Counted from the stretch's first letter, positions 10,505 through 21,123 are shown. The stretch: DNA of 64,000 nucleotides from Pseudomonas alloputida (GCF_021283545.2 NZ_CP128540.1:4189501-4253500); one strand, 5' to 3'. Numbers and translations are program-made. The notes: a model not told the origin generated them from the sequence alone.

Positions 10505-11545
10505 ATGAGTAAACGTGTGGCACTGGTACTGGGATCGGGCGGAGCCCGAGGGTATGCGCACATCGGCGTGATCGAGGAAATCGAGCGCCGCGGCTACGAC
10601 ATAGCCTGCGTCGCGGGGTGTTCCATGGGCGCGGTGATTGGCGGTATCTATGCCGCCGGCAAGCTCGACGACTATCGCAACTGGATCGAAAGCCTCGACT
10701 ACCTCGATGTGCTGCGCCTGGTCGACGTCAGCTTTCGCCTCGGTGCGATTCGCGGCGACAAGGTGTTCGGGCAGATCCGCAAGATCGTCGGCGAGATGAA
10801 CATCGAGCAACTGCGCATACCCTACACCGCAGTGGCCGCCGACCTTACCAACCAGCAGGAAATCTGGTTCCAGGAAGGTTGCCTGCATCAGGCCATGCGC
10901 GCCTCGGCGGCCATTCCCAGCCTGTTCACGCCGGTGATGCAAGGCAACCGCATGCTGGTCGACGGTGGCATCCTCAACCCGCTGCCAATCGTGCCGGTGG
11001 TGTCCAGCCATTGCGACCTGATCATCGCGGTCAACCTCAACGCCACCAACCAGAAGCAGTACCAGTTGCCGGTGATCGAGCGCCCGGCGGCGTTCAAGAT
11101 GCGCTTTGACGCCTTGTTGAGCTCGCTGGGTTCACGTTTGCCATTCCGACGCAAACCGGCGGAAGAGCTGATCCGCATCGAAAAGGAAATCGTCGCCGAG
11201 GGGTTGGCACCGCCAAGCCCGTGGCTTGCCGACAGCGCCGACCCGGAAAGCCAGCAACCGGCAGCGGCCCCGGAGCGCGAGGGCGCGCCGAAGTCGGCCA
11301 CCGGCTCTTTCATCATCGACAACGTGGGGCCAGCCTCGCTGCTGGATTTGATCAACCAGAGCTTCGAGGTCATGCAGACTTCGTTGGCACAGTACAAGAT
11401 TGCCGGCTATCCACCGGATGTGCTGATCAACGTACCCAAGCGGGTGTGCCGGTTTTTCGAGTTCTACAAGGCGCCGGAGCTCATCGCCCTGGGGCGAGAG
11501 ATTGCACGCGATACGCTGGACAGTTATGAAGGGGTGAAGCGGTAG
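10505..11545 (+). CDS. Patatin-like phospholipase (RssA-like)
   Basis: A 346-residue serine acyl hydrolase of the patatin/RssA family. The oxyanion-loop motif GSGGARGYAHIG is at residues 10-21, the nucleophile serine sits in GCSMGAVIGG, and the dyad aspartate is in DGGILNP. No signal peptide is present, so it is likely cytoplasmic or membrane-associated. The start at 10505 has GGGG seven nt upstream; an ATG two codons earlier is also in frame. The C-terminal 100 residues include a disordered, Pro/Glu-rich linker and then a helical tail. Confidence 0.88.
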   Translation: MSKRVALVLGSGGARGYAHIGVIEEIERRGYDIACVAGCSMGAVIGGIYAAGKLDDYRNWIESLDYLDVLRLVDVSFRLGAIRGDKVFGQIRKIVGEMNIEQLRIPYTAVAADLTNQQEIWFQEGCLHQAMRASAAIPSLFTPVMQGNRMLVDGGILNPLPIVPVVSSHCDLIIAVNLNATNQKQYQLPVIERPAAFKMRFDALLSSLGSRLPFRRKPAEELIRIEKEIVAEGLAPPSPWLADSADPESQQPAAAPEREGAPKSATGSFIIDNVGPASLLDLINQSFEVMQTSLAQYKIAGYPPDVLINVPKRVCRFFEFYKAPELIALGREIARDTLDSYEGVKR

Positions 11546-11615
11546 CACCTGGTTAGCGCCACCCCTGAAGGCACTGTGACCTTCGACAATGACCGTGCTC
11601 GCGGCTGGCGAAAAC

Positions 11616-11644
11616 GAAACAGGCCGCACGAGGCGGCCTGTTTC
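11616..11644. terminator. Bidirectional hairpin between patatin gene and ppiD
   Basis: A perfect 12-bp stem, GAAACAGGCCGC with its complement, around a 5-nt loop. The run of T and A at the stem base supports termination on both strands. It lies between two convergent genes. Confidence 0.75.
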
Positions 11645-11661
11645 TTCATGCAACGAACACC

Positions 11662-13533
11662 TTAGTAACGGGTGATGTCTGCATTGGCTTCCAGCTGCTT
11701 GCGGTAAGCGGCAAAGTCCTGCTGGCCAGCACGTGACGCGAGGTAGCGGCGAATCTGCTGCTTCTCTTCGTCGGTGGCGGCAGCGCCTTCGTTCACGCCC
11801 TTGAGCTGCAACACCACCAGGCTACCGTCACGCAGCACGACGCTGCCATACACTGGCTTGTCCTTGGCTTGCGGCTTGCCCAGACGGAACAGTGCCTGCA
11901 GTTCGGCCGGGTCAATACCGTCCTCACCACGGGTGACGGCTTCATAGGCTTTCCAGCCTTGGCCTTCGTGCACGCTGCCTGCTGCGATGGAACCGTCACG
12001 CAGGCCGCCAATCAGCTTGTCTGCCTTGGCCTTGAGTTCGGCAGTCGCCTTCTCTTTGGCCAGGTGCTCCCTGATGTTCTTGGCCACAGCGTCCAGCGGC
12101 AGTTGCTCTGGCTTGCGGTGTTCCTTGACGCGCAGCACCACAGTGGTCTCAGGGTCGAGCTCGATGGCGGTGCTGTTGGCACCCTCATCCAGCACTTCTT
12201 CAGAGAACGCAGCCTGCACCACCGCACGGTTGGCGGTAATGCCTTCACCGCCCTCGCGGCCGAAGGCGGCGGAGGTGTGCACCTTGAGGTTCAGGTCCTG
12301 GGCCGGCTGGGCCAGGTCGGAAGCCTCGTAGGCAGCATCCTGCAGTTGCTTGCTGGCGTCGACATAACGCTGCTCGACCAGCGGCATCTTCAGATCGCGG
12401 GTCAGTTTGTCCTTCAGGCTGGCGAAGCTCGGTACTTCTGGCGCCTGGACGCCCAGCAGCTTGATCAGATGGTAGCCAAACTCGGTGCGCACCGGTGCAG
12501 ATACCTGCCCATCCTGCAGCTTGTACAGCGCCTCTTCGAAGGCCGGGTCGTATACACCCGGGCCGGCAAAGCCGAGGTCACCACCGGTGTTGGCGGAGCC
12601 TGGGTCCTGAGAGAACTCCTTGGCCAAAGCGGCAAAGTCCTCACCCTTGGCCAGACGCTGCTCGATCTCTTCGGCGCGGGCCTTGGCCTGGGCGTCGGTG
12701 ACCTTGTCGTTGACCTCGATGAGGATGTGCGCGGCATGGCGCTGCTCGGCCAGGTTGGCGATTTCCTTCTCGTACTGGGCCTTGAGCTCTTCGTCAGTCA
12801 CTTTGACCTGATCGAAGAAAGCCGACTTCTTCAGCTCGATGTAGTCGATCACGACCTGGTCAGGCGACATGAACTCCTTGGCGTGCTGGTCGTAGTGCGC
12901 CTTGACCTCTTCGTCGCTGACCTTGACTGCGGCCGGGTCGGCCTTGAACGTCAGGGAGGCGAAGTCGCGGGTCTGCTTCTCCAGGCGAGCGAAGGCATCG
13001 ACCTGTTGATCGGTGACGAAGCTGCTGCCGGCCAGGCCGGTGCGCAGTTGGCCGATGAGCATTTCCTCGCCGAGCATCTCGCGGAACTGCATGCGACCGT
13101 AGCCCATCTGGCGGATCACCTGGTCGAAACGCTCAGCGCTGAACTTGCCGTCCACCTGGAACTCAGGGGTCTGCAGGATCACCTGATCCAGCGCGGCCTC
13201 GGAGAATGCGAACTTGGCATCCTCAGCACCTTGCAGCAGCAGCTTGCGGCTGATCAGCCCCTTGAGTGCCTCCTCTCGCAGCAACTTGTCATCCAACAGC
13301 GCCGGGTCGAAATCCTTGCCCAACTGTTGCATCAGTTGACGGCGCTGCATGTCGGCCGCCTGGCTCAGTTCGTTCTGGCTGATGGTCTGGCCGTTCACCT
13401 TGGCGGCGTCCTGGCTATGAGTGGCGGCCTGGAAAATGGCTTCGAAACCGGTCAATGCCATCAACACGACGATAAGGCCGATGATGGTCTTGGCAATCCA
13501 ACCTTGTGAATTGTCCCTGATATTTTGCAGCAT
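11662..13533 (-). CDS. ppiD: Periplasmic folding chaperone PpiD
   Basis: Inner-membrane-anchored periplasmic chaperone near the Sec translocon exit. The 623 residues comprise a short cytoplasmic N-terminus (MLQNIRDNSQGWIAK), one membrane helix (about 15-35), a SurA-N-like chaperone region, a parvulin domain (about 260-360: AAHILIEV, AKEFSQDPGSANTGGDLGF, EFGYHLIKL) and a C-terminal chaperone module. The start at 13533 puts the anchor at the correct position; the upstream in-frame ATG at 13611 overlaps the terminator region. It follows hupB on the same strand, the usual order in pseudomonads. Confidence 0.95.
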   Translation of the reverse strand: MLQNIRDNSQGWIAKTIIGLIVVLMALTGFEAIFQAATHSQDAAKVNGQTISQNELSQAADMQRRQLMQQLGKDFDPALLDDKLLREEALKGLISRKLLLQGAEDAKFAFSEAALDQVILQTPEFQVDGKFSAERFDQVIRQMGYGRMQFREMLGEEMLIGQLRTGLAGSSFVTDQQVDAFARLEKQTRDFASLTFKADPAAVKVSDEEVKAHYDQHAKEFMSPDQVVIDYIELKKSAFFDQVKVTDEELKAQYEKEIANLAEQRHAAHILIEVNDKVTDAQAKARAEEIEQRLAKGEDFAALAKEFSQDPGSANTGGDLGFAGPGVYDPAFEEALYKLQDGQVSAPVRTEFGYHLIKLLGVQAPEVPSFASLKDKLTRDLKMPLVEQRYVDASKQLQDAAYEASDLAQPAQDLNLKVHTSAAFGREGGEGITANRAVVQAAFSEEVLDEGANSTAIELDPETTVVLRVKEHRKPEQLPLDAVAKNIREHLAKEKATAELKAKADKLIGGLRDGSIAAGSVHEGQGWKAYEAVTRGEDGIDPAELQALFRLGKPQAKDKPVYGSVVLRDGSLVVLQLKGVNEGAAATDEEKQQIRRYLASRAGQQDFAAYRKQLEANADITRY

Positions 13534-13601
13534 GCGTCCCCCAGAAACGGCTGTACCACTGCGTCGACAACCGCGGAGCGTGGGTAGAATCCTGATAAAA
13601 G

Positions 13602-13627
13602 AAAGGCGCATCCGAGGATGCGCCTTT
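13602..13627. terminator. Terminator between hupB and ppiD
   Basis: AAAGGCGCATCC pairs with GGATGCGCCTTT, followed on each strand by a T-rich run. It lies downstream of hupB, so ppiD probably has its own promoter or depends on read-through. Confidence 0.75.
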
Positions 13628-13714
13628 TCTTAGCAAACGTGTCAGGCGGGAACGTTTGCGCCCCGCCATCACCGTGCTCGGACCAGGCCAGGCCGGGTCC
13701 GGCTGAAAGACGAC

Positions 13715-13987
13715 TTAGTTGACGGCGTCTTTCAGGCCTTTGCCGGCCTTGAAACCTGGAACCTTGGCGGCTTCGATCTTGATTGCCTTGCCGGTTTGCG
13801 GGTTGCGGCCAGTACGCTCGGCGCGCTCCTTGACCGAGAAGGTACCAAAGCCAACCAGTACCACATCGTCACCTTGCTTCAGGGCGCCGGTGACGGATTC
13901 GATGACTGCGTCCAGCGCACGGCCGGCTACAGCTTTCGGGATGTCTGCAGATGCGGCGATAGCGTCAATCAGTTCCGACTTGTTCAC
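13715..13987 (-). CDS. hupB: DNA-binding protein HU-beta
   Basis: A 90-residue nucleoid protein of the HU family. It starts [16 protein letters not shown] and contains the dimer core [21 protein letters not shown] and the DNA-bending arm with the conserved NPQTGK motif, ending in the Lys-rich [12 protein letters not shown]. It lies immediately downstream of lon on the same strand, as in most Pseudomonas and enterobacterial genomes. Confidence 0.97.
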   Translation of the reverse strand: MNKSELIDAIAASADIPKAVAGRALDAVIESVTGALKQGDDVVLVGFGTFSVKERAERTGRNPQTGKAIKIEAAKVPGFKAGKGLKDAVN

Positions 13988-14139
13988 TCTAAGTCCCCTT
14001 ATTTCTCTATTGAGTTTGTTTCTAAGTATGTAATGAAAAGCTTATGAAACGTGTGCTGGGAGGCATGGCGACAATAACGTGCCGCTTTATAGCAAGGCGC
14101 CGAAAATACTGTCAAGGAAAGCCCCCCAGCCAAAAACTA

Positions 14140-16536
14140 CTAATGCGTGCTGATTCTTTCCTTAGCATCGCCGTCGCGCTTCTCGTCTTTCGCGACAATC
14201 TCCGGAGCCACATCTGGCAAGGGCTCCGGGGCGTATTGCAGCGCAATTTGCAGGACTTCGTCAATCCATTTGACCGGTTTGATCTGAAGATCCTGTTTGA
14301 TATTTTCAGGAATCTCCTTGAGATCGCGAACATTTTCCTCGGGAATGATCACCGTCTTGATCCCGCCACGGTGTGCCGCCAGCAGTTTTTCCTTCAGCCC
14401 GCCAATGGCCAATACCTGGCCACGCAAGGTGATTTCGCCGGTCATGGCCACATCGGCACGTACCGGGATCTGCGTCAGCGCCGACACCAGTGCGGTGCAC
14501 ATTCCGATACCGGCACTTGGGCCGTCCTTCGGCGTGGCGCCCTCAGGCATGTGAATGTGCACGTCATGCTTCTCGTGGAAGTCGGCGGCAATCCCCAGGC
14601 TGCGGGCGCGGCTGCGCACCACGGTCTGCGCGGCGGTAATCGACTCGACCATGACATCGCCCAGCGAGCCGGTCTTGATCAACTGGCCCTTGCCGGGGAT
14701 GACCACGGCCTCGATGGTCAGCAACTCGCCGCCCACCTGGGTCCAGGCCAGGCCGGTTACCTGGCCGATCTGGTCCTGCTGCTCGGCCAGGCCATAGCGG
14801 AACTTGCGCACGCCCAGCAGGTGCTCCAGCTGCTCGCTGGCCACCTTGACCTTGACCTGCTTCTGCCCGGTATGTTCCTTGACCACCTTGCGGCAGACCT
14901 TGGCAATTTGCCGCTCCAGACCCCGCACACCGGCTTCACGGGTGTAGTAGCGGATGATGTCGCGAATCGCCGAGACGTCGACTTCCAGCTCTTCTTTCTT
15001 CAAGCCGTTGGCCTTGACCTGCTTGGGCACCAGGTACTTGACCGCGATGTTGATCTTTTCGTCCTCGGTGTAGCCAGGCAGACGGATGACTTCCATCCGG
15101 TCCAGCAGCGCCGGCGGGATGTTCATCGAGTTCGAGGTGCACAGGAACATCACGTCCGAGAGGTCGTAGTCGACCTCCAGGTAGTGGTCGTTGAAGTTGT
15201 GGTTCTGCTCAGGGTCGAGCACTTCCAGCAGTGCCGAGGCTGGGTCGCCGCGCATGTCGCTGCCCATCTTGTCGATTTCGTCCAGCAGGAACAACGGGTT
15301 GCGCACACCCACCTTGGTCATCTTCTGGATCAGGCGACCCGGCATGGAGCCAATGTAGGTACGGCGGTGGCCACGGATCTCGGCCTCGTCACGCACGCCA
15401 CCCAGGGCCATGCGCACGAACTTGCGGTTGGTGGCGGCAGCGATCGACTCGGCCAGCGAGGTCTTGCCGACGCCGGGTGGCCCGACCAGGCACAGCACCG
15501 GACCGCGGATCTTCTTGACGCGCTTCTGCACGGCAAGGTACTCGAGGATGCGTTCCTTGACCTCTTCCAGGCCATAGTGGTCGGCATCGAGGATTTCCTC
15601 GGCCTTGGCCAGGTCCAGACGCACCTTGCTCTGAGCCTTCCACGGCACCTGCACCAACCAGTCGAGGTACGAGCGCACCACGGTAGCTTCGGCCGACATC
15701 GGAGACATTTGCTTGAGCTTGTTCAGCTCCGCCTGAGCCTTGGCCAAGGCATCCTTAGGGAGACCTGCGGCTTCGATGCGCTTTTTCAGCTCTTCGACTT
15801 CATTGTGGCCTTCGTCACCATCGCCAAGTTCTTTCTGAATGGCCTTCATCTGCTCATTCAGGTAGTACTCGCGCTGGCTGCGCTCCATCTGCTTCTTGAC
15901 CCGGCCGCGAATGCGCTTTTCGACCTGCAGGAGGTCGATTTCGGCATCCAGCAGCGCCAGCACGTGCTCGACACGGGTAGTCAAGTCGACGATTTCAAGA
16001 ATTTCCTGCTTCTGCTCGATCTTCAGGGCCATGTGCGCGGCCATGGTGTCGACCAGGCGCCCTGGCTCGTCGATGCTGTTCAGCGAAGACAGCACTTCGG
16101 CTGGCACCTTCTTGCCCAGCTGAACGTACTGTTCGAACTGCGACAGCAGCGTGCGCACGAACACTTCCGACTCGCGCTCGGCAGTATCGGTTTCGTCGAT
16201 CAGGGAGACTTCGGCACGGATGTGCCCTTCAACTTCGGAGAAGCGCTCGACCGCACCCCGCTGCTCGCCCTCGACCAGCACCTTGACGGTGCCATCAGGC
16301 AGCTTCAGCAGTTGCAGCACGGTGGCAACGGTACCGACGCGGTACAGGGCGTCCTCGCCCGGATCGTCGTCGGCTGGATTCTTCTGGGCCAGCAGTAGGA
16401 TCTGCTTTTCGCCCGTCATCGCCGCCTCGAGGGCTTCGATGGACTTTTCGCGCCCCACGAACAGCGGGATAACCATGTGCGGGTAAACAACGACATCGCG
16501 CAATGGCAAAAGAGGCAAGTCGAGGGTGGTCTTCAT
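14140..16536 (-). CDS. lon: ATP-dependent protease La (Lon)
   Basis: A 798-residue Lon protease that degrades misfolded and regulatory proteins. The N-terminal substrate-binding domain starts [21 protein letters not shown]; the AAA+ module has Walker [11 protein letters not shown] and the sensor region [10 protein letters not shown]. The C-terminal S16 peptidase has the catalytic Ser in [10 protein letters not shown] and the Lys of the dyad in [12 protein letters not shown]. Length fits bacterial Lon. It lies between clpX and hupB with its own heat-shock-like promoter upstream. Confidence 0.98.
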   Translation of the reverse strand: MKTTLDLPLLPLRDVVVYPHMVIPLFVGREKSIEALEAAMTGEKQILLLAQKNPADDDPGEDALYRVGTVATVLQLLKLPDGTVKVLVEGEQRGAVERFSEVEGHIRAEVSLIDETDTAERESEVFVRTLLSQFEQYVQLGKKVPAEVLSSLNSIDEPGRLVDTMAAHMALKIEQKQEILEIVDLTTRVEHVLALLDAEIDLLQVEKRIRGRVKKQMERSQREYYLNEQMKAIQKELGDGDEGHNEVEELKKRIEAAGLPKDALAKAQAELNKLKQMSPMSAEATVVRSYLDWLVQVPWKAQSKVRLDLAKAEEILDADHYGLEEVKERILEYLAVQKRVKKIRGPVLCLVGPPGVGKTSLAESIAAATNRKFVRMALGGVRDEAEIRGHRRTYIGSMPGRLIQKMTKVGVRNPLFLLDEIDKMGSDMRGDPASALLEVLDPEQNHNFNDHYLEVDYDLSDVMFLCTSNSMNIPPALLDRMEVIRLPGYTEDEKINIAVKYLVPKQVKANGLKKEELEVDVSAIRDIIRYYTREAGVRGLERQIAKVCRKVVKEHTGQKQVKVKVASEQLEHLLGVRKFRYGLAEQQDQIGQVTGLAWTQVGGELLTIEAVVIPGKGQLIKTGSLGDVMVESITAAQTVVRSRARSLGIAADFHEKHDVHIHMPEGATPKDGPSAGIGMCTALVSALTQIPVRADVAMTGEITLRGQVLAIGGLKEKLLAAHRGGIKTVIIPEENVRDLKEIPENIKQDLQIKPVKWIDEVLQIALQYAPEPLPDVAPEIVAKDEKRDGDAKERISTH

Positions 16537-16595
16537 GATTTCGCCTCTACAGCGGCCTTATGGCCGGAAACCGGTGGAAATGATGCTTGGACCTA

Positions 16596-16624
16596 ATGTG
16601 GGGGCACGCTTGGGAAATTACAAG
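16596..16624 (-). promoter_or_regulatory. Candidate sigma32 promoter of lon
   Basis: Reading the minus strand: CTTGTAA (16624-16618), 14-nt spacer, then CCCCACAT (16603-16596). This resembles the heat-shock consensus CTTGAAA-N14-CCCCATNT with few mismatches, and lies 60 nt upstream of the lon start codon. Confidence 0.6.
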
Positions 16625-16644
16625 CGCTTGCACAGGAAAAGCAG

Positions 16645-16668
16645 AAAGGGGCCCGTAGGCCCCCTCTT
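16645..16668 (-). terminator. Terminator of clpX
   Basis: On the minus strand a GGGGCC/GGCCCC stem is followed by TTTCT, 32-55 nt after the clpX stop codon. This separates clpX from lon. Confidence 0.65.
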
Positions 16669-16699
16669 GCTTGCAACCGAGAACCGGCCATTGCCTGAA

Positions 16700-17983
16700 T
16701 CAGGCGTCTGGCGCGGCCTTGGCTTGCGGTTCGCTGTTTTCGTAGATCATCAGCGGCTGCGAGGTGCCCTCAATGACGCTCTCGTCGATAACCACCTTGC
16801 TGACATCCTTTTTCGAAGGGATCTCATACATGGTATCGAGCAACACGCCTTCGAGGATCGAACGCAGGCCACGAGCGCCAGTCTTGCGCTCCAGGGCCTT
16901 GCGTGCAACGGCCTTGAGCGCATCGCTGCGGAACTCGAGGTCGACGCTTTCCATCTCGAACAGCTTGGCATACTGCTTGGTCAGCGCATTCTTCGGCTCG
17001 GTGAGGATCTGCATCAACGCAGCCTCATCCAGCTCGTCAAGGGTAGCCAGTACCGGCAGACGGCCGACGAACTCCGGAATCAGGCCAAACTTGACCAGAT
17101 CGTCCGGCTCGACCTCACGCAGGGACTCACCAACCTTCTTGCCCTCTTCCTTGCTGCGCACTTCGGCACCAAAACCGATGCCACCTTTGGTGGAACGGTT
17201 CTGGATGACCTTTTCCAGGCCCGAGAACGCACCACCACAGATGAACAGGATGTTGCGGGTATCAACCTGCAGGAATTCCTGTTGCGGGTGCTTGCGGCCG
17301 CCCTGCGGCGGAACCGAGGCCACGGTGCCCTCGATCAGTTTCAGCAGTGCCTGCTGCACGCCCTCGCCCGAGACATCACGGGTAATGGACGGGTTGTCCG
17401 ACTTGCGCGAAATCTTGTCGATTTCGTCGATGTAGACAATGCCCATCTGGGCCTTTTCCACGTCGTAGTCGCACTTCTGCAACAGCTTCTGGATGATGTT
17501 CTCGACGTCCTCACCCACATAACCGGCTTCGGTCAGGGTGGTGGCGTCAGCAATGGTGAACGGTACGTTCAACAGGCGTGCCAGGGTTTCGGCGAGCAGG
17601 GTCTTGCCCGAGCCAGTTGGCCCGATGAGCAGGATGTTGCTCTTGCCCAGTTCGACTTCGTCACCCTTCTTGTCACGCTGGTTCAGGCGCTTGTAGTGGT
17701 TGTACACCGCTACGGCCAGCACCTTCTTCGCGCGCTCCTGACCAATCACGTACTGGTCCAGGATGCCGCTGATTTCTTTCGGCGAAGGCAATTTGTGCGC
17801 GCTGCTCTCGGCCTGGGCTTCCTGCACCTCCTCACGGATGATGTCGTTGCACAGGTCGACGCACTCGTCGCAGATAAATACCGAGGGCCCGGCAATCAGT
17901 TTGCGCACTTCGTGCTGGCTTTTGCCGCAGAAGGAGCAATAAAGCAATTTGCCGCTGTCCTCGCCGTTACGGGTGTCAGTCAT
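16700..17983 (-). CDS. clpX: ClpXP protease ATPase subunit ClpX
   Basis: AAA+ unfoldase that delivers substrates to ClpP. The 427 residues carry an N-terminal zinc-binding domain (CSFCGKSQ with CDECVDLC), Walker [11 protein letters not shown], Walker B in VYIDEIDKI, and the pore loop GYVGED. The C-terminus contains the arginine-rich sensor-2 helix [10 protein letters not shown]. The start at 17983 ([12 protein letters not shown]) matches known ClpX; the 15 residues upstream in frame are intergenic. clpP lies 108 nt upstream, the conserved order. Confidence 0.98.
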   Translation of the reverse strand: MTDTRNGEDSGKLLYCSFCGKSQHEVRKLIAGPSVFICDECVDLCNDIIREEVQEAQAESSAHKLPSPKEISGILDQYVIGQERAKKVLAVAVYNHYKRLNQRDKKGDEVELGKSNILLIGPTGSGKTLLAETLARLLNVPFTIADATTLTEAGYVGEDVENIIQKLLQKCDYDVEKAQMGIVYIDEIDKISRKSDNPSITRDVSGEGVQQALLKLIEGTVASVPPQGGRKHPQQEFLQVDTRNILFICGGAFSGLEKVIQNRSTKGGIGFGAEVRSKEEGKKVGESLREVEPDDLVKFGLIPEFVGRLPVLATLDELDEAALMQILTEPKNALTKQYAKLFEMESVDLEFRSDALKAVARKALERKTGARGLRSILEGVLLDTMYEIPSKKDVSKVVIDESVIEGTSQPLMIYENSEPQAKAAPDA

Positions 17984-18091
17984 TCGATCGATCCAATCCG
18001 GTAGGCTTGCAACACAAGATGAAGGCAATTGCGGGCTTTTTCAAGTCCGCAGGTAGGCGCTTTCGACGCCCACCTGCTCTGACCCCCCGGT

Positions 18092-18733
18092 TCAGGAGGC
18101 CAGTTGCCGCTTGTCGTAGACCGAGTCGATCAGGCCGTACTCGGCTGCGCGCGAGGCGCTCATGAAGTTGTCACGCTCGGTGTCACGCTTGATGGTCTCG
18201 AGGTCCTGGCCGGTGTGATAGGCCAGCAGCTCGTTCAGACGGGCCTTGATATTGAGAATTTCCTGGGCGTGGATCTCGATATCGGTGGCCTGACCCTGGA
18301 AGCCGCCCAGCGGCTGGTGGATCATCACGCGCGAGTTAGGCAGGCAATGACGCTTGCCCTTGGCACCTGCCGCCAGCAGGAAGGCGCCCATGCTGCAGGC
18401 CTGGCCGATGCAGATGGTCGAAACGTCCGGCTTGATGAACTGCATGGTGTCGTAGATCGACATGCCGGCGGTGACGGAACCGCCCGGCGAGTTGATGTAC
18501 AGATGGATATCCTTGTCCGGGTTTTCCGCCTCAAGGAACAGCAGTTGCGCAACGACGAGGTTGGCCATGTAGTCCTCTACCGGGCCAACCAGGAAGATCA
18601 CACGCTCCTTCAACAGGCGCGAGTAGATGTCGTAAGCGCGTTCGCCACGGGCGGACTGCTCGATAACCATCGGGACCAGGCCGCCTGCGGCCTGGATGTC
18701 AGAGCTCTGCTGAATATAAGAATTGCGGGACAT
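18092..18733 (-). CDS. clpP: ClpP serine protease subunit
   Basis: Proteolytic core subunit of ClpXP/ClpAP. The 213 residues include the propeptide-like N-terminus, the nucleophile Ser in [14 protein letters not shown], the catalytic His in [10 protein letters not shown] and the catalytic Asp in [25 protein letters not shown] is the conserved strand-turn of the family. It lies between tig and clpX on one strand. Confidence 0.98.
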   Translation of the reverse strand: MSRNSYIQQSSDIQAAGGLVPMVIEQSARGERAYDIYSRLLKERVIFLVGPVEDYMANLVVAQLLFLEAENPDKDIHLYINSPGGSVTAGMSIYDTMQFIKPDVSTICIGQACSMGAFLLAAGAKGKRHCLPNSRVMIHQPLGGFQGQATDIEIHAQEILNIKARLNELLAYHTGQDLETIKRDTERDNFMSASRAAEYGLIDSVYDKRQLAS

Positions 18734-18773
18734 GTCCTGCGCTCACTCCCAAATAGTCATGGCTTGAATACGC

Positions 18774-18799
18774 ACAAGCCAGCTCGAAGGCTGGCTTGT
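18774..18799 (-). terminator. Hairpin between tig and clpP
   Basis: A perfect 10-bp stem (ACAAGCCAGC and complement) with a 6-nt loop lies 26-51 nt after the tig stop. It lacks a T run, so it may attenuate rather than fully terminate transcription into clpP. Confidence 0.5.
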
Positions 18800-18824
18800 G
18801 GAGGTTTCCTACGAGAGAAGACCG

Positions 18825-20138
18825 TTACTCAGCAGCGGCAGGCGCCTCGGCTGGTTTAACGGCTTCTTCGTACGAGACCGACTTGTCGGTCACAGTCGCT
18901 TTCTGCAGAACAGTATCTACAACTTGTTCTTCCAGCACAACCGAACGCACTTCGTTCAGTTGCTGGTCGTTCTTGTAGTACCAAGCGATGACCTGCTCAG
19001 GCTCCTGGTAAGCCGAAGCCATTTCTTCGATCATCTCGCGAACCTTGGCGTCGTCCGGCTTCAGCTCGAACTGCTTGACCACTTCGGCCACGATCAGGCC
19101 CAGCACGACGCGGCGCTTGGCTTGCTCTTCGAACAGCTCGACTGGCAGTTGCTCAGGCTTGATGTTGCCACCAAACTGCTGAACAGCCTGCACGCGCAGA
19201 CGGTTGACTTCGTTTTCCAGCAGGGCTTTTGGCACTTCGATTGGGTTGGCGGCCAGCAGACCGTCCATGACCTGGTTCTTGACCTTGGTCTTGATCGCCT
19301 GACGCAGCTCACGCTCCATGTTCTTGCGAACTTCGGCGCGGAAGCCTTCCAGCGTCGATTCCTTGATGCCGAACTGGGCGAAGAACTCTTCGTTCAGTTC
19401 TGGCAGTACAGGTGCCGAAACGCTGTTGACGGTGATGGTGAACTCAGCGGCTTTGCCAGCCAGGTCCAGGTTCTGGTAGTCCTCTGGGAAGGTCACGTTG
19501 ACCACGCGCTCTTCGCCAGCCTTGGCGCCTACCAGACCTTCTTCGAAGCCTGGGATCATGCGGCCGGAACCCAGCACCAGCAGGGTGCCCTTGGCCGAAC
19601 CACCGGCAAACGCTTCACCGTCGACCTTGCCGACGAAGTCGATGTTGACCTGGTCGTCGTTCTGCGCAGCGCGCTCGACGGCCTCGAAGCGGGTGTTCTG
19701 CTTGCGCAGCACTTCCAGCATGTTGTCCAGGTCACTGTCAGCCACTTCGGCGCTCAGGCGCTCGACCTTGATCGACTCGAGGCCCGCAACAGTGAACTCA
19801 GGGAACACTTCGAAGATGGCGACGAATTCCAGATCCTTGCCCTTTTCGAAGGACTTGGGCTCTACAGCCGGGGCGCCAGCCGGGTTCAGCTTCTGCTCGA
19901 CGATGGCTTCGTAGAAGGAGGCCTGGACCAGGTCACCGAAAGCCTCTTGACGGGCGTCCGCCTCGAAACGCTGACGGATCACGGTCATCGGTACTTTACC
20001 AGGACGGAAGCCCGCAATCTTGGCGCGCTTGGCAGTCTGCTGCAGACGCTTGTTGACTTCGTTCTCGACGCGCTCGGCCGGAACGGCGATGGTCATGCGG
20101 CGCTCGAGAGCGGAAGTGTTTTCAACAGAAACTTGCAT
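18825..20138 (-). CDS. tig: Trigger factor
   Basis: Ribosome-associated chaperone and peptidyl-prolyl isomerase. The 437 residues show the ribosome-binding signature GFRPGKVPM in the N-terminal domain, an FKBP-like domain in the middle ([34 protein letters not shown]), and a long helical C-terminal chaperone domain ending in an Ala/Glu-rich tail. The start at 20138 has GAGGAATATCC at correct spacing; the upstream in-frame ATG at 20156 does not fit the family. Confidence 0.97.
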   Translation of the reverse strand: MQVSVENTSALERRMTIAVPAERVENEVNKRLQQTAKRAKIAGFRPGKVPMTVIRQRFEADARQEAFGDLVQASFYEAIVEQKLNPAGAPAVEPKSFEKGKDLEFVAIFEVFPEFTVAGLESIKVERLSAEVADSDLDNMLEVLRKQNTRFEAVERAAQNDDQVNIDFVGKVDGEAFAGGSAKGTLLVLGSGRMIPGFEEGLVGAKAGEERVVNVTFPEDYQNLDLAGKAAEFTITVNSVSAPVLPELNEEFFAQFGIKESTLEGFRAEVRKNMERELRQAIKTKVKNQVMDGLLAANPIEVPKALLENEVNRLRVQAVQQFGGNIKPEQLPVELFEEQAKRRVVLGLIVAEVVKQFELKPDDAKVREMIEEMASAYQEPEQVIAWYYKNDQQLNEVRSVVLEEQVVDTVLQKATVTDKSVSYEEAVKPAEAPAAAE

Positions 20139-20386
20139 GGATATTCCTCGTTGCACAGACGTTAGCCGGCGTTAGCCCGACTCCAGAATCAAGGGCAAAC
20201 ATTCTAGTGAGTCACGCAGCAGAAGTCACCCCACACGGGACGACTGAAAACAACGCCGGTCGATTAACTTTCAAGGCCCGCACGGCACAGCGCCAGGCCT
20301 GCTTCCAACAGGGGCTGCGCGGCGCCGGGGGCGGCCTGCAGCCGAAATACTTTGTCAAACAACTACCCGCAACGCATTCGCTTCCT

Positions 20387-20686
20387 TTATTCAGGATCAA
20401 TGTCGTTGAACTGGCAGTACTCCTCCCATTCCAGCCCCAGCGCCTCGGCCACTTCACGGTGCGTTTCCAGGCGCATGGCCTGCAGCTGCTCCGGGGATTC
20501 GGCAATCAATTGCAGCGCCAGCTCCCAAGGCTCAATACCCTGTTCCTCGGCGGCATCCTCGAACGCCCACTCGATTTGCTGGGCCTGCTCACGCGCATCC
20601 AGCTCGCGGATCTCCTCGAGCAACTGCGGATTGGCTTCGGCAAAGCGCTGCAGCGCCAGGGCCTGACGGGCTTCTTTTGCAATCAT
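20387..20686 (-). CDS. Small acidic protein, DUF6388-like
   Basis: A 99-residue, strongly acidic, helical protein (for example QQIEWAFEDAAEEQGIEPWELALQL and EALGLEWEEYCQFNDIDPE, broken by basic turns). I associate it with the pseudomonad DUF6388 family, function unknown; this is from memory and uncertain. The start at 20686 (MIAKEARQAL) is preferred over an ATG 13 codons upstream because similar proteins start near there. It stands alone between tig and the tRNA cluster. Confidence 0.65.
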   Translation of the reverse strand: MIAKEARQALALQRFAEANPQLLEEIRELDAREQAQQIEWAFEDAAEEQGIEPWELALQLIAESPEQLQAMRLETHREVAEALGLEWEEYCQFNDIDPE

Positions 20687-20833
20687 CGTGGTGTCCTTTG
20701 CCGGCCAAACGGGCCGGTGTTTCAACCGGCTGAAATCTAACAGCTTTTATTGGGGTGCCACCAGTGGATTACAAGGGGCAGGAGGTGTTTTGGCTGGGGC
20801 GCGGCTCATCACCGCTACGCAGACCCAAAACAA

Positions 20834-20866
20834 AAAGGCGCCCGATCTCACGATCAAGGCGCCTTT
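20834..20866 (-). terminator. Terminator of the tRNA operon
   Basis: AAAGGCGCC and GGCGCCTTT pair 9-fold across a 15-nt loop. On the minus strand the stem is followed by TTTGT, just after the last tRNA-His. Confidence 0.75.
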
Positions 20867-20874
20867 CAGGAATA

Positions 20875-20951
20875 TGGGGTGGACGATGGGAATCGAACCC
20901 ACGACAACTGGAATCACAATCCAGCGCTCTACCAACTGAGCTACGCCCACC
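20875..20951 (-). tRNA. tRNA-His (GTG)
   Basis: A full cloverleaf reads on the minus strand: acceptor GTGGGCG with CGTCCAC, D arm AGCTCAGTTGGTAGAGC, anticodon GTG in the loop TTGTGAT, T loop TTCGATT and encoded CCA. An extra 5' G pairs with discriminator C, the hallmark of tRNA-His. It differs from the second copy by one base in the T stem (G-T wobble here). Confidence 0.97.
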
Positions 20952-20986
20952 ATATTGCGGTCTTGCGGTACAACCTTACAGAAGCA

Positions 20987-21071
20987 TGGTGCGGACGAAG
21001 AGACTCGAACTCTTACAGCTTGCGCCGCTGGAACCTAAATCCAGTGTGTCTACCAATTTCACCACGTCCGC
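20987..21071 (-). tRNA. tRNA-Leu (TAG)
   Basis: 85-nt class II tRNA on the minus strand with acceptor GCGGACG/CGTCCGC, anticodon loop TTTAGGT (anticodon TAG), a long variable arm, T loop TTCGAGT and encoded CCA. It sits between two tRNA-His copies. Confidence 0.97.
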
Positions 21072-21085
21072 GTAACGCTTAAAAC

Positions 21086-21115
21086 AAAGGCGCCAGATGC
21101 TATCGAGGCGCCCTT
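21086..21115 (-). repeat. Terminator-like hairpin between tRNA-Leu and upstream tRNA-His
   Basis: AAGGCGCC and GGCGCC(C)TT pair around a 12-nt loop, followed on the minus strand by TTTGTTTT. It resembles the hairpin after the other tRNA-His, as if the tRNA-His and its 3' flank had been duplicated together. It may be a processing or partial termination signal. Confidence 0.55.
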
Positions 21116-21123
21116 GAAAAATA

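Noticed and set aside
11869..13509. 546-codon plus-strand frame opposite ppiD
   Set aside because: Antisense shadow of PpiD without recognisable domains or start signals.
14044..16398. 784-codon plus-strand frame opposite lon
   Set aside because: It is antisense to a clear Lon protease; His/Leu/Gln-rich translation and no motif. Long antisense frames are expected at this GC content.
16526..18004. 492-codon plus-strand frame opposite clpX
   Set aside because: Antisense shadow of ClpX.
18798..20165. 455-codon plus-strand frame opposite tig
   Set aside because: Antisense shadow of trigger factor.
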